From: Takakia lepidozioides
Taxonomy: Eukaryota > Streptophyta > Takakiopsida > Takakiales > Takakiaceae
Direction of reading: 5' to 3'
Length of the DNA: 64,000 nt
NCBI GenBank assembly: GCA_030704615.1
Contig: CM060731.1
Span: forward strand, 25,418,001-25,482,000
The notes below the pieces were generated by a model, which saw nothing but the letters and a program-made list of their open reading frames with translations, did not search any database and was not told the origin of the DNA. The position numbers and the translations under genes were made by a program. Shown in pieces: positions 34,501-47,607 of the stretch (its first letter is position 1; each line of letters starts with the position of its first letter).

Positions 34501-35864
34501 CCGCCAATCCCTGTTTCTCAATTCCAATATCCCACATACAGATTACAAAAATCAGGCTCGCAAATGGTCTGTCTGGGAGGTTCATGGCATTTATAGGGTC
34601 AAGCACATCTGGTCGAATGCCAGCTTCCGGTCTAAAGATCAAATTGCGGCCTTCGTAGGTGCAGTTAGAGCCACCAAGTCATACGATACCATTCTCCGAT
34701 CAGTGTCTGCACTGTGGCTACCTAACCTTATTAAAGGCCCAGTAATGCCCAATGACACTTTCTGGACGCTGGGTATAATCGATAGCACTATTACCATTCT
34801 GTTTGTCACCGGAATAACCGAATACCAATTATTTGGTTATCACTTTCACTGCGAAGTGAACTCCATGAGGCTTAAATTCAAAACCGTCAACCCCTAGCCA
34901 CCCCTCGTTTCACCCACACCCCCATAAGGGTCTGCTGGTGGACATCCCCAGCTAAGGAGATGAACCCTCTCCCACTGCTCACCACTTCCTTGATTAGCTG
35001 CTGGCCAGCCCAACATTTGTATGGATAGGTGGGAGACCCCTACAGGATCTGGACATGGATCACAAAGAGTGGCGGTGGAATTTTAGGCCATCCTCCAAGC
35101 CATTTTTTGAGTACACAACCAAAAAAGCATACTCGGCAATGCTGAACCCCCAGCCCCTATTGGGTAAATGGAACGAAAGATGGAGTCACCTGAACTTCCA
35201 GATGGAAAACTGGAACTCCATCTGGGGGACGATTTGGAACAAAACAAGACCAGCCAAGGTAGCAGCGTTTCTCTGGCAAATTGCAAACAAGGCTATAAAA
35301 GTGGGGGAATGGTTGGGATTTGATGCTGCCCTCCTTTGCAAATGCCGTTCGGCTGCCCCAATGGAAACAGTAGAGCATTGTCTGCTCCATTGTCACGGAC
35401 CAGCTGCAGTCTGGCCCCTCGTCGCAAGCTTCTACAGAACCTGTGGACACATAAACCTCACACCGGCGGCCATTCTGCTGAATTATGACCCAGCAACAAA
35501 AACAAAAGCCAATCACTGCCCAGTTTACGATACTCTTAGAAGCGCTACGCTCTGGCACCTCTGGAAAATCAGATGCGAAAAAACCTTCAATGCAAAAACA
35601 ACTAGAACTTCCTCACTCCTCGCAAAAATCTACATAGACATACAAATTGAAGCCAGGAAAGCATGGAAAAAACTATGTACAGATATCGAGAGGGCACGAT
35701 CGGACCACCAAGCTTCCCACCTACACTCTACCTTCATTGCGACCTGGGGGCGGAATGGGATCATCTGCAACAGCCCCAATCCGGATCGCTGTGACTGGAA
35801 CAAACTGCCCCCAAGGGGTTGGAGAGACGCCACGGGTACCGTCCACAGCCTCACCGGAGTTTGA
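31518..35864 (+). pseudogene. LINE ORF2: AP endonuclease, reverse transcriptase, zinc-finger end
   Basis: The endonuclease part carries LTSWNVRGLG, FIQEHK, LVNIYAPN, VAGDFN and LDRIYAS (about 31518-32270). The reverse transcriptase carries NGKSPGLDGIPAEFYK, GNYRPITLLNVAYK, QTGFIKGRYILDN, LLLDFEKAFDRVEW and a FVDD box (about 32960-33700), where plant LINEs more often have FADD. The C-terminal part has the zf-RVT pattern TRPAKVAAFLWQIANKA ... VEHCLLHC (about 35240-35400). ORF2 nicks target DNA and copies the RNA there. TAG stops lie at 32037 and 32631, a frameshift near 34000, and stops between 34897 and 35055. Confidence 0.9.
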
Positions 35865-38621
35865 CATGGATATCAACTGGAAGCACGTTAAGCAATCATC
35901 AAAGGCCTCCAGGCTCAGCTTCCGCTAGGTCCGTCGGGCAAGCAATCCGCTGGAGCAGGCCTAACCGTAGCTAGTTTTTGACTATAGCAGCTATGGTTTT
36001 GAGAAACACACAGTATTGAATCCGGTGGGATCGCCACCACTTAGCAGCATTACGCAAAAAGGCCAAAGGCCTCAAGCCGGATAGTTCATTATTACTCATC
36101 ATGAGTGGTTAGGCTCCGATTCACTGACTACGGTGTGTGTGCCTTATGGCGTAATCAGAGGGTTTAATTTTTTCCCTCCCAATAACCATCTATGTAAGGG
36201 CCGCGCCCACCAAAAATATTTCAGAATAAGTTAACTAGGGCTCCAACCTTGTTAACCAAAAAAAAAGAAAAAAAGAAAAAAGAAATAAAATGACTAAGAC
36301 AGAGAACTGGTATAGCTAAGAGTCACTTCGCCTTTTGGCTATCCCTTTCCGGGGCAGGCCTTACAAACAAAAAAGATTGCGATCTATGTAGGCTATATCT
36401 ACTCTGTGGGTTCCGGTTTTTCTAGTTTGCGTTTCTTGGTGATAATAGTAAGGATCATAGAGCGTAGCCCATTAGCATGATATTATTAATATTAAATGCT
36501 ATTATTAATATTTGAAATAGTAAGTTAACTTTACGATCATATTCTCACCAAATTTAGAAAACTTCATAGTATAGCATATTGCCTAAAAATAAACAACGCA
36601 TCCGTATATTGTGATGAAAATTGAAAATAATAGCTATGGATGTCCCTTTTAGCTAACCATCGGCGCACGGGAGAAGCTTTGTTGGTTGATGATTCTGTTT
36701 TCATCCATGAAAATTGTATTATAAGCATTGCACCGTGATAGAGACGGTGTTGAAAGGCACCATAGCACATCACCAAACAACGACATCTTGGGCTCAACCT
36801 AATATATTCTTGGTACTCTATATAGCTGGTTTCTGGATTAGATGAATGAAAAATGAAAACTAACCTAACAGCAAGCAGGGAGGCAGAGAGAGCAGTAAGG
36901 GGACAATGGTCAAGAGTGAAGGGCATATGGATGGTGAGAGAGAATGATCGAGAAACCTTGGATGAAGAGCTTCATCAAGCTTTTTTTTTGCCCTTGAATG
37001 AGGATGCGGATTTGCAGGTTGTTTTTCTTTTTCTTTTTCTTTTTCTTTTTTTCCTGTTTTGCGAAAGGAGAGGGAAGCTTGATTAAAGCAAGGAAAAAAC
37101 TAAATTTTGCAGAGCCATACAGAAAATACAGAAATGGGTGAGCCCAAGCGCCACAACAAGACAAAAATGACATCAACCAACGATGAAAGCAGGCACTGGT
37201 TTGTCAAGAGTTAGTCAATTTTATGTAGCCTGATGTTTGGTGAATTCAAGATATATCACCACTCATCTGCTGAACCTACAATGTGGCCAAATCTGGGGAA
37301 AAACTTACGAAGCCTACCTTTGGAACTCCAATAAAATTGCATGCATAAATCAATGGGAGAGGTAGCAGAATATGGTGGAGTTACAACATAGTACGATATG
37401 AATTGCTCGGCCAAGAGACATCTAATAGAATTGAAATAGATAGGAGATAGGCCTTGGAAATTCTCTTATGTGAGTAGGAATTCCAAAGCGACTAGCCGAT
37501 CCGCCCAGATCCGCACTAGTCGCAGTCCCGTTCAAAAGAACGAACAATACTTGACAAATTGGGTCCTCTGAATACATAGTTGTATTTAACTTGACAATTA
37601 GAGGTATGATCAGAATCATGTTTGAATGATATCATGCAAAAGTTGACTCATGCCATAGCGAAAAACAAACATGACCTAATGTTGCGTTTTATCTTAGGGG
37701 ACTATTACTTTTCAACTGGAATGTGGTCATCTTCTATGTGCCCTGACTGAGGCTGAACATGGTTGCCCAAATCTCCCCCAATGACTCAAAAGTCCTATGT
37801 TACTCACACATATTGTGGTTGGTTGACACGTCCACCTCCCATTTATAGTTGGGTTGGTCATAATGCATGACATACAAACAAACAATATAAATTCTTGGGT
37901 TGAAGCCATCGTAACTCGGAGCCACTTCACCTATGGCTATGGTCCGTCGGCCCTACATGTCACATCCAACATACACCTATGTTATTTTGAACCCCTGTCC
38001 CACATTTGGCCCAAAATCGATGAACGACATGACTCTTCCCTTAAATGTGTTCCAACATTCCACCATAGGCCCAAATTTATTATGAAAACTGTTCTTGCTC
38101 CAACCCACCCTGAGCTAGCAAATGTGGAGCTCTAACAAAAGTTTATGCTCCATCTACCGTTAGGGTGTTAGGTGTCTTTTCAAAAATGTCAATTGAAGAA
38201 TATTCCACCCTCTCGTCATACACATTGGCATACTGTTCCCACATATTTAGTAGGTGGAACATGCACAATATCCCAAGCAAAACTTTCTAAGTTACTGTGC
38301 AACAAAGTTGAGGTGGTAGGTTCATGAAGAAGCCGCCTATAATTTTCGTGCCTTGGTATATTATGAGGAGGTTGAAATCAAAGGCTGGATATGTTTCCTC
38401 CAGTCCTTGGACGTGCTCCAATGCACACTTGGAGAGGGAGTTGTTTGATTTACCCCATCATTGGTGTTGCCGGTGGTGTCATGTAGAAAACAACTTTTCT
38501 TACAAAGAGATAGGGTAGGGTAGTTGGCTGGTTTTGGGTGAGCACACCTCTTAAACTTATGTTAGGGCTTTAACAGATAAAGATAAAGATAAAGTTTCTT
38601 TAACGTCCAGTGAATTTACAG

Positions 38622-38765
38622 AGCCTACTGCTCAACACCCGGGCCAAAGGCCCATTGGACGGTCTGAAGGCACATGTTGAAGGATTGAACCCAGGATCAC
38701 CTAGGTTATGCACAGGCAAGGCACAAATACCCAACCACTGGGCTACCTGCTCAAGTGCGAGAGAA
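38622..38765 (-). mobile_element. tRNA-derived SINE-like element
   Basis: On the minus strand there is an A-box-like TAGCCCAGTGGTTGGG followed about 35-40 bases later by a B-box GGGTTCAATCC, the RNA polymerase III promoter of tRNA-derived SINEs. The interval is flanked by the direct repeat AATTTACAGAG (about 38611-38621 and 38766-38776), a plausible 11-bp target-site duplication. No tRNA cloverleaf could be completed, so it is not a functional tRNA gene. Confidence 0.55.
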
Positions 38766-40282
38766 ATTTACAGAGAAAGTAAATGGTTCAAATTTATACA
38801 TCTTGCACATCAAGTCAAATTGTTTGCAGCTCTCTTGGTGCCCTAACCCCGCGCGTCCAAGCCATGACAAGCTCACTGCAACACACAGGGAAAGTAATGG
38901 CTTGAAGTGGACAAATATTTAAATTTTGAACTACTTGATCCAACAACTATGCCAAATAAACTCACATTTGCACAAAAACAATTCAATGACAGTAAGCTTC
39001 AACAAAAGACCATGCTACACAAGAAAATGCATCACAAAGCAAAGATTACAGGTCTCCGAAACTTTGGATTCCACACACTTCAACTTAGCAGCGTTAGATT
39101 CCGTTGGTGCAAAGTTCAACTGAAGCAAAGCCCATGTCCAGCCTACTGGGATAATAATAGCATCTGCTTTTCTCTTTCACCATCTCCCTTGGCACTGTGT
39201 GGCAGCTTTATGATCACAAAGAGCAAGGACAAAACATGCACAAAGGTCTTCAATTCTCCAACATCCTGTCATTCTACCAGTGTCATCTAGGAGGGAACAT
39301 CCACCAAAGGTGGTATACAGTAATCACGAGAAAACAAACAGGATCCAGTCAATCCTGAGAAAACAAACAAGATCCAGTCAATCCTGGGTAGCCTGTTGCA
39401 ACGCGCTTGCTTAAACACAAGACTACCTGCCTGGAGAGTGGGTTTCTATGTTAGACGCGTTTTAGTGCAGAACTGGTAAACTCATAGGTAACAAGCACAT
39501 GATAGCAAGGAAGGAGCAATGCAATTACTATCGATTCCCTTGCTAGGGGGATTAGGCCTCTCACTGCATCATCCCTGCATTCTAATACTCCTCAGGCCAG
39601 TTCAGGCTTTTTAAGCAACCGGCATACCACACTAGCCAGCATCGCTTGAAGAGAGAACAAGTTTTTGAGGAGAGAAACTACATGAGCTGGTGGTGTTGAG
39701 CTACTCATCCCAAGGTGTTTGCTGACCTAGAAACCATTTCTGTTTCCGTCTGCAAAGGCATCACCGACACAAAATTTGGCCTTCTTGATACGCATGACAG
39801 TCAACACAGGTGGGCACAGATAGACATACCCATTCCGCATTGCCATTCACAACATTTTGCATGACACACAAAGCAGGTTGCACTACTGAGCATGTGCCAG
39901 TTTGTCTTGATCACCATAGTGACACCCATGATTCCACAAACAAGCCTTCCAGCTTCATAGTTAGACTCTACAGAAACAGGTAGAACAAATCCAGATACGA
40001 CTGGGGGTGTTTAACCATGAGTGTGATTACCAGAATTAGTATAATGTGACGCGCGGTCCATATAAAACATCATAACAAGAGTTTAAAGACAGATCTCCCC
40101 TTCATCTACATCTCTTGACAAACAGGGTGGCAATATGAAACAACTTGGTCACAGGCCGCATTCCCACAACCCTACAGCAGAGCAGACTCACAATCATCCC
40201 TCTTTACAGTCAGCTACAATGCCCCCTTCTCTTTAGTGAACCGAGATCTTCTGTTAGTAGAAGCACTTGTCATCATCTTCAT

Positions 40283-40860
40283 GCACTAAAAAGAATGGTA
40301 CCTAGCATGCCGGAACCTTCCAACACTATCACAGAAATCTAGGTTGGAAGCAAGGTCAAGGGAATTCCACTTTTCACTGAACTTCTGTGCCTCACTCCTT
40401 AGTGAATATGGTTTTCCAATGTAATCACAATCCTGCACTTCAGCACTGCGGGGTAAAGCCTGCCCCAACTGATCAAGCAAAAACACATTTTTCGTAGCCC
40501 CCCTAACACACAACTTTCCATTTCTCCTCTCATTACAAACAAGACCCCTCCCTCTATCTGCTCTCCCTTCTGCTGATCGGGGACGCTCACACCCCACGGA
40601 CTCTGACAGAACATTGGCAACAACAGCCCTCTCTGTCTCTCTCTCTTTCTGTTTTAATCTCTGAGTCTTGACCCTATCATTAGGCTCATTTAAGAATTCT
40701 ATAACACTCTTCTTACCTCTATCTCTCCCTGCCCTCTCACCCCTGAATGTACGAGCACCCACAGAACCAAGTTCTTGAACAGCTCCAAAACGCCCCTTTC
40801 CACGCTGCAAAACGCCCCCCTTCTTTCTATCTTTCCCTCTTCCACTACCTACATGTCCCC
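40283..40860 (-). CDS. Unassigned basic/charged coding-like block, about 190 codons
   Basis: On the minus strand, one frame stays open from a stop near 40860 to the stop near 40284. It encodes a highly charged Arg/Lys/Glu/Gly protein (phrases GKGRFGAVQELG, KTQRLKQKERETERA). There is no good ATG near the start, so it could be a 3' exon or an ORF1 fragment of a retroelement. The composition looks coding, but I recognise no family. Confidence 0.3.
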
Positions 40861-41828
40861 ATCACACAGAACCAGATCCAATAGTAAGTTTCAAATTACA
40901 TCTTACATTAATGTTTAAGAATATGCACTTTTTTAGAACTTCTCTGCTTTCATGGAGAACTTTAGAGCCGTCTTATGACAGAGACATGGGTGGACATGAA
41001 ATGAAAAACGATGAATAAGAAATACAATGGAGATTGGAACAAACAAAACCTTAATCCAGCCGTCCAAAGGACTGGTTACTGGTGGCTCCACAACGGGAGA
41101 GGAGGGGGCTGGGGGGAAAGAGACAATGGTCTCGCCATCATCCTAACTGAAAGTAAATGCAGTGACTTCCACTCACCCGAGGAGAAGAATGCATCGCTTA
41201 CATTCCATATGTTAACTTGCAATACCCGAGACGAGGAAATTCGCCAAATTAAATACAAGCCATACATTACAATCACTGAGCCAGAGTGTGTGGTATAGAG
41301 AGACACCACCTCAAATAGAAGCCAGAAGGATCCATAAGGGAGGAGCGGGTCTGTCAGGGGCAACCAGTCTTCCCCCCCAACAGAATGTTGGGAAGTGAAA
41401 GGAGAGGATGGCCACTAGGAATATACCCCATGGGATAGGCAGCCCCTCTCAACCTCCTGTAGGCTTTCACCCACCCACCTGCCACCCCCCGCCCGTACCT
41501 CCAAAAAGGAGTCCGCATTTGCATCATTCCCCTTTGGAACAAGGACCACAAATTGCCTGCACAACTGCATCTATCCCAACCATTTCTACACTAGCATACA
41601 CTATTTTAATAGCAATACGTACTTGGCCCATCACATAATGGGCCCCTCACGTCCCTCCCAACCTCCGCCCCGCTGCTTGGACTTTTGCCCCCCTGTTGTT
41701 GCTCTCTTTGCATGCTCTCACTCTCTCTCCTGCCCTGGGAACCGTAGACTCCACACTGAGGCAGACTATCAATGGATAATGTGCTCTTGATGGACAGAAA
41801 ATTGATGGTGCTCGTGCACAAGAAAAGA

Positions 41829-44800
41829 CTAGCTCGGTTTATCAGTTGTCCGGGAGTCACCATTCACACGGCTACTGCCCTCGGCAGATAAAGCCAAAAT
41901 GTCAGGCGTGATTTCCCAGCTCCCACTTTTGCGGCCCCAACTGGAGCGCCGCGGATGGACCACTGGAGCACGGCCGGTCTCTAGTGGGTTTGCATCAAAT
42001 CCATCCTTCATTTCCAGCCCCAGTTCACTGCCATTGCTGACACGCCCCCCTGCCATCTCCAGCTCAATGCCATCTCCACCCTCCCCAACTCCCACAGGCC
42101 ATGTAGGCTTACCCCCCATCTCTACATCAGCTGTAATTGGTGCATCCCTTGCTTGTGGGGTGGCCCCCATTTGCATTTGCCCTGGTACTACCTCCTGCAC
42201 CCTGGATCGGAACCTGTTCTTGGAGGGAGCAATTGGTGCGCAAAATATCTCCTGAAAGTTACTCGAAACCCCCTGGTTGTAGGGATTCACCTTATTGTCA
42301 TACCGATATCGGAAGTTCTCGTAGGTTGTCTGTGACACAGAACGGTGATGTTTCAGTATATGCATACAAATGAAGTCTGGGATTCCCATGAAGAGGACAA
42401 TGGGGGTGGGAATGGTGCAAGGCAGGAGAGACAAGGGAGGACATGAGGGACGCACTTGGTAGACTCTGTCATTATTACCAATTGAGCAATAGACCCCAAA
42501 CCTGCTTGGGTAGAGCCCTGGTGGTTGACAGAAAAAAGAGAAGCTAGCTAGACACTAATGGGTACAGGAATAGCATAGAACACACTGACCTAATTGACAA
42601 GTAACTCTGGATCCTTCATAGACTTTCAAACGTGGTGACAAGGGTGAAACAACTCATATAAGAACTCAAGCCAAGTCCTGCAGACCTGCAAATGGGCTGC
42701 AATGTCTGAAGAAATATAATGGGTGAAGGAGAAAGGTGTGGACCTGATTTGTGCTGATGAGGTACAGATGGAAGAGCGTGAGCCCACCAACAAACCAGAC
42801 AGCAATAAAGCTATAAACCATAAGAACAACAGCTGCTGGTGAATGGGCCATAGCTTTCAACACAGTGCGATGCTCTGTATCCATCAGAATCTTGACGTAA
42901 ACAGCACAGAATGCAAACACATACACACACAGGACCGTTGTTGAACACACGAACATAAAGAAGAATCGGTAGTTCCTCTGCACACACTCCACTTCACTCA
43001 TTAGCACACTGTCATGCTAGTCTGTAGTACTGCCCCTTTCCACACACACCCATTCATAATAAACTGCACCAGGCAACCTTACCTAGCAGGACCCATTGGA
43101 GGTATTTCCAACAATGGCAACACTTAATGCAACTTCCTGGCCAAGTCAAGCGCATGCTGATGGAGGGCACATTAAAGGAAGAGATGACAAAAGATAAGGG
43201 GGAGGGTTTTGAATTTCATGAACTGTGTTCTGGGTGTTTCCCCTCTTACAAGAGACAGGCAGAGAATGCAATCGGAAGACGTTGTTTGCCGTAGCCTTGT
43301 GGCCATTTGACCCAGTGCCCAATTTGAGTGGAACACAAAGGGACAGAAACTACCTTTGTCAGGGGCTGACGCCGGTAGTATGACTTGGCCTTGGAACAGA
43401 GAATTGACCTGAGTTTCCCAGATATCCTCTAGAAATCCCTTAATACAAGCATCAATCTGCTGTGTGTGATTTTCCCAATAACTAGGCCCCAAAAGTGGCT
43501 GGCTCAGCCTTGAGATTTTTGAAGTTGGTAAATAGAGGTACAGGAACAAATCCCTTGATGGATTTGAAGAGGGCGTCTCTCTGGTGAGAGTACCCAAGAG
43601 ACAGGCAGAGAGAGGTAGAGAGAGAGAGTGAGTACTTGGCCAATGCATTGTCCAACCCAGGGGCAATGGTGGTCAAAGCGGAGCACACAGTTGTTACAAA
43701 TTGAGCAGTGGGAGCAGCGGGGCGGGCGGTACAGCATGCATGTGTCACAATACTTCGTCTTTACTGACACACCATTCACAATGACATCCTTGGTTCGTGG
43801 AAGCCGCACGCGCCCCGGGGTTTGCCCTCCCCCCCATTCTGCTGGAGAGGTGGCAGGATCGAAGTCCTCCTCCGGTTCAGGTGGGTGGAGGTTGCGTGGA
43901 ATGATTCCAGGATCCCTGCCAGATGTCAGCAGCAACAAGACCAATACCTACAAACACACAGACACATGAGATCAATCCACCACATGTCCCTTCTATATCG
44001 TACTAAAGTCTCTGAAACATCAAGATTGAGAATGAAGAAGACAGAAGAGTAGGTCTACTACCCGCCATGAGGGATCTACACCAAGACAAGATACATGGAG
44101 GAAAACAGGACAAAGTGGTGGATAGCAACAAAAGACTCAATTGGAAGCAGTGCCACCTAAGTGATTCGACTCCACAATGCAGCTTACAAAACCACATAAG
44201 AGGAAGGGACTGGGACTAACATAGGCGGTGTATACAACAGTGATAGCCATGATGGAAATGCCTGCACTGTGTGCAAAGTGATGAAGAAGGTGGCGGGCGA
44301 TAAACACACAGAAGACCACAGCTGGTGCCACAATTAAGATGACCGTCACCAGTAATGACCTTACATCTGGTCCAAATATCAATCTCCCGCACAGGAAGAA
44401 CCTCTACACAGCAAAGTACAGCAAATCAATCTCAATCACAGGTGTCTCTCATTCCCACACATCCATGCACATATGAAAAAACTTCAAAGAAGCTTCCAGC
44501 TATGAAAGTCAGTGAGAGGCCAATCCAGCAGCCAGGGATGGGTACAAGATGCTTCTGGAGATGCTGGACAGTGTACTTCCAAACCAATTAGATTGATGCC
44601 TGTATGCACCCTCTTACTTCATGCACCTGGTCCACAAAAGGACATTGACTGCCAAGACAATTAGTTTATGCATGTAGGCGGCTACTAAGAAGAGTCCAAG
44701 CACAGTTTAAATCATACTACCTGGAAGACAACAACACTAAGACAGTCACGAGACAAAGCTCCACGCTAATGTGGATTGACACAGTGAACTAACAGAATCA

Positions 44801-45765
44801 CATTTGGCAAGATCTGTTGTGCTAGGGGACCAAATGGCTTATTCCATTACAGAATTGCCTCAGTTACTTCCAGTGGTGACCTCACAAATGGTGCTAAAGT
44901 ATTCAGACATGGGCGTTAACAAGAGGAGGGTATTATCTGCTCAATGTTTGCAGACACAGAGACTGAATCCGTAAGTGTTCCCAAACATGGATGTTCACGA
45001 CCTTAACACAGTCACGGAGCTATTCTAGCTCAAGAAATCACCCAAACATCAGGATCCTCATGTACAAACTTCGTTAGCAAAGCCCTTATACTGGAAAAAG
45101 AGGGAGAAAGCAGTAGATTTGAGAAAAAGAGGGAGAAAAAGAGGGACATCTCCCATGAAACATCTCCCATGAGTCTGGATGCCCTCTTATTCGTCCCTCA
45201 GTATCATGTCTACAACACTAAATACCTCTGCCAGTCTTTCCTCTCCATCTTGACTTGATCCAACTCATAGCCATATCGACTTCCATAATAGGGCTGGATA
45301 ACTTCCGCTGCTCTGGATAGGAACAGGATGAGGAAGGTAACCGAGCTGTTGCCAAACACTCTGGCACATCGCTTTGATAGGTCAACAGAATCAATGAGCA
45401 CATCAAAGGAATGTGGCACTGTTCTATTGAGTTCAGTGGCAAGATGTGCATGGAACGCTGATCTCCCTGTGCTGCAAGCCTCCGTTCAGCAAAAGATCAA
45501 TTCAACTTTTCCGCGCCACCTTCACATGGCACTCTGACATCCTCGCAAGAGCATGGGGCTCCAGGGTAACCCTTTGGAGGTCACGACGCGCCAACTCAGA
45601 CAAGACAGGAGACGATCCTACGCCAGGGGGAGTCAACCTACACGACGAGCAGCAAACGAGCCAGAGAGCGAGAGAAAGCGAGCCACTTACATTACTTCCT
45701 TTCCAGACTTGATAAACACGCTTGGCCATCGTGGTCTGATCCTTCCTAGGGTTCGCTACATCCAT
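41829..45765 (-). CDS. Protein S-acyltransferase (palmitoyltransferase), DHHC-CRD family
   Basis: Five exons on the minus strand, all phase 0 with GT and AG ends: 45691-45765, 44221-44403, 43636-43947, 42744-42977 and 41829-42329, giving 434 residues. The protein has two N-terminal membrane segments, a Cys-rich domain ([20 protein letters not shown]), the catalytic DHHC at residues 178-181 ([14 protein letters not shown]), two more membrane segments, and the TTxE motif at 269-272 opening the last exon. A long polar C-terminal tail ends [12 protein letters not shown], as in Arabidopsis members of this subfamily. It transfers palmitate to cysteines of membrane proteins at Golgi, plasma membrane or vesicles. 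The start was chosen to match the family leader; an in-frame ATG further upstream (45882) or downstream (45729) is possible. Intron 3 (42978-43635) contains a repeat shared with the gene at 52-59 kb. Confidence 0.95.
43262..43600 (+). repeat. Interspersed repeat in intron 3 of the S-acyltransferase gene
   Basis: This block is similar to 57075-57390 in the transporter gene, in the same plus orientation. Shared phrases include GCATCAATCTGCTGT, CTACCTTTGT and TCCTCYAGAAA. The two copies are roughly 70-80 percent alike by eye over more than 300 bases. No coding motif is recognised; it is probably an old transposable element. Confidence 0.7.
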
Positions 45766-46894
45766 GTCCACTCCTTCATCGCCCCGCGCCACCTCGGCTG
45801 TGCCCCTCGCATCCCTGCACCTTAAAATTACCCTACCAGTCTTCACATTGCACACCCTGCCACACCCCTGCTTTGCATCCAACCTCGCTCGCTACCACCA
45901 CCTCCCCTCTTCCCCCTCTACTCCCAGTTCACTTTTTTCCTTTCATTTCAGCCCCGCATCACCACAGCTCCAATGCCAGAGGGATCTTCATTGACTTGCT
46001 CGGCCTTGTGCAACAACAAAGGCTGATGAGCAACGCAGGATCGCAAGGTCCCATCAGACACGGGACGACAGACGACGCGAAGACTCTCTTCTCACAAGAA
46101 GGCACCGGCTTCGTGGGGCCAGACTCTTTGCCCCCGCCAGTAACGGCAATCTTTCGACGCCGTCGCTCTTTTCCGTCGCTCCCCCGTCGATGCCGTCCTC
46201 TGCGGCCACTCCTGCGCTCAGATTATAGCGGGAACAGAGTGACGGCGGTACTCGCCGTCGACGTTTGCCGTCGTCGCTCAACTGCCCCCAAGCTTCGGCC
46301 CTGTCAGCCTTTTGCGCACACTAGTTTCTTTCCAGGTAGACACTGAGGACCTTCCGACGGCTCAGATGCACTCACCATCTCATCGGATGGTCAGCGACTT
46401 ACAGCGTGCTCCACGAACAGTCTAGGTCCTGAGGATGGATGTATCGCATTTGCAGCAAGCATTTCATTCATCGTACACGTGTTTGGCTAATGAAATCGTT
46501 TTTGTCTCTCATATAATTTTCTGTTACTTCTGTAGGATTCTCTTGTGCTGCATTCTGGAGGCTTCAATCCCTCTGGGGATCTCTCATCTCCCTCTTGGTT
46601 TTCTGTCTTTATAAGAAAATAAAAGATAAAGGGAGAGAAGCCCGTTTACTTTCTTTTTTCTTTTTTCTTTTTTCTTTAAAGGAAGACAGCCCACAATTCA
46701 GGCCCTTGAGGAGGGGGAAAAATTAACCCCCTTTTACTCAAATTAACTGCCGGGAAAAAAGTAAGGCTTTCTACGTTGACGAGTTTTTAGCTTGCTCGTC
46801 CTAAGTTTGTCCTCGGTGGTTGGTTTTGGGTTGGTTCAACATGTATATTTTTCCAATTGACTCATTCTACTAGGATAACCCCACAAGGCATTGC
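45766..46894. other. Upstream region of the S-acyltransferase gene
   Basis: A C- and CT-rich stretch (45800-46000) fits a promoter and 5' leader of the minus-strand gene. A plus-strand frame 45873-46346 is open but low in complexity and overlaps this leader, so it is probably not a gene. A pyrimidine run TTTTCT lies near 46645-46680. Confidence 0.4.
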
Positions 46895-47490
46895 GTTGAA
46901 GTCAAGGGAGAAAATGTGGTGAAAAGGAGCTTACACCGTGTCAAAGCACCGATTGGTGTGTTGTGCTTAGTCATGCTCCCTAGTTTTACCTTCCTCTTAG
47001 CAAGAGATCCCATTGTGGTTCCAGGCTTGTTTATTGGATCTCTTGTAGAGAGAGACTAAGCATCATGTTGAAGTCAAGGGAGAAAATGTGGTGAAAAGGA
47101 GCTTACACCGTGTCAAAGCACCGATTGGTGTGTTGTGCTTAGTCATGCTCCCTAGTTTTACCTTCCTCTTAGCAAGAGATCCCATTGTGGTTCCAGGCTT
47201 GTTTATTGGATCTCTTGTAGAGAGAGACTAAGCATCATGTTGAAGTCAAGGGAGAAAATGTGGTGAAAAGGAGCTTACACCGTGTCAAAGCACCGATTGG
47301 TGTGTTGTGCTTAGTCATGCTCCCTAGTTTTACCTTCCTCTTAGCAAGAGATCCCATTGTGGTTCCAGGCTTGTTTATTGGATCTCTTGTAGAGAGAGAC
47401 TAAGCATCATGTTGAAGTCAAGGGAGAAAATGTGGTGAAAAGGAGCTTACACCGTGTCAAAGCACCGATTGGTGTGTTGTGTTGAGTCAT
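46895..47490 (+). repeat. 172-bp tandem array, about 3.5 near-identical copies
   Basis: The phrase GTTGAAGTCAAGGGAGAAAA recurs at 46895, 47067, 47239 and 47411, exactly 172 bases apart each time. The first three units are almost identical; the fourth diverges after about 70 bases (near 47480). The unit is non-coding. Confidence 0.95.
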
Positions 47491-47607
47491 GCTCCTAGTC
47501 TTACATTCCTCTTATGTTCTTCCAAAGCAAGAGAGCATAAATTTGAGTGACAGTCAATTTTAAGTGAGCCGAGTCAATCGTGCAATGGCGACTCTCAATT
47601 CTCCACC

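Larger units (their letters stand above)
29041..36295 (+). mobile_element. LINE (L1-like non-LTR retrotransposon), nearly full length
   Basis: The element has ORF1 with a CCHC knuckle, ORF2 with AP endonuclease, reverse transcriptase and a zf-RVT-like C-terminal region, a 3' untranslated region, and an A-rich tail with G interruptions (about 36255-36292). Both ORFs carry a few stops and frameshifts, so this copy is inactive but moderately young. The 5' border is uncertain and no target-site duplication was found by eye. Confidence 0.88.
36296..41828. other. Intergenic stretch with simple repeats and one SINE
   Basis: A TTTTTC run (about 37018-37058), an A/T-rich inverted-looking block (36479-36525) and a two-copy direct repeat of about 31 bases (about 39328-39390, GAGAAAACAAACA with GATCCAGTCAATCCT) are visible. 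One possible coding block is listed separately at 40283-40860. Confidence 0.4.

Noticed and set aside
36900-37180. Lys-rich minus-strand open frame
   Set aside because: It is produced by the TTTTTC simple repeat.
43172-43666. Minus-strand open frame in intron 3 of the S-acyltransferase gene
   Set aside because: It spans the exon border and the shared intron repeat; the protein joins cleanly without it.
45873-46346. Open frame of 157 codons on the plus strand upstream of the S-acyltransferase gene
   Set aside because: Low-complexity Pro/Ser/Arg sequence over a CT-rich promoter or leader; no family is recognisable.
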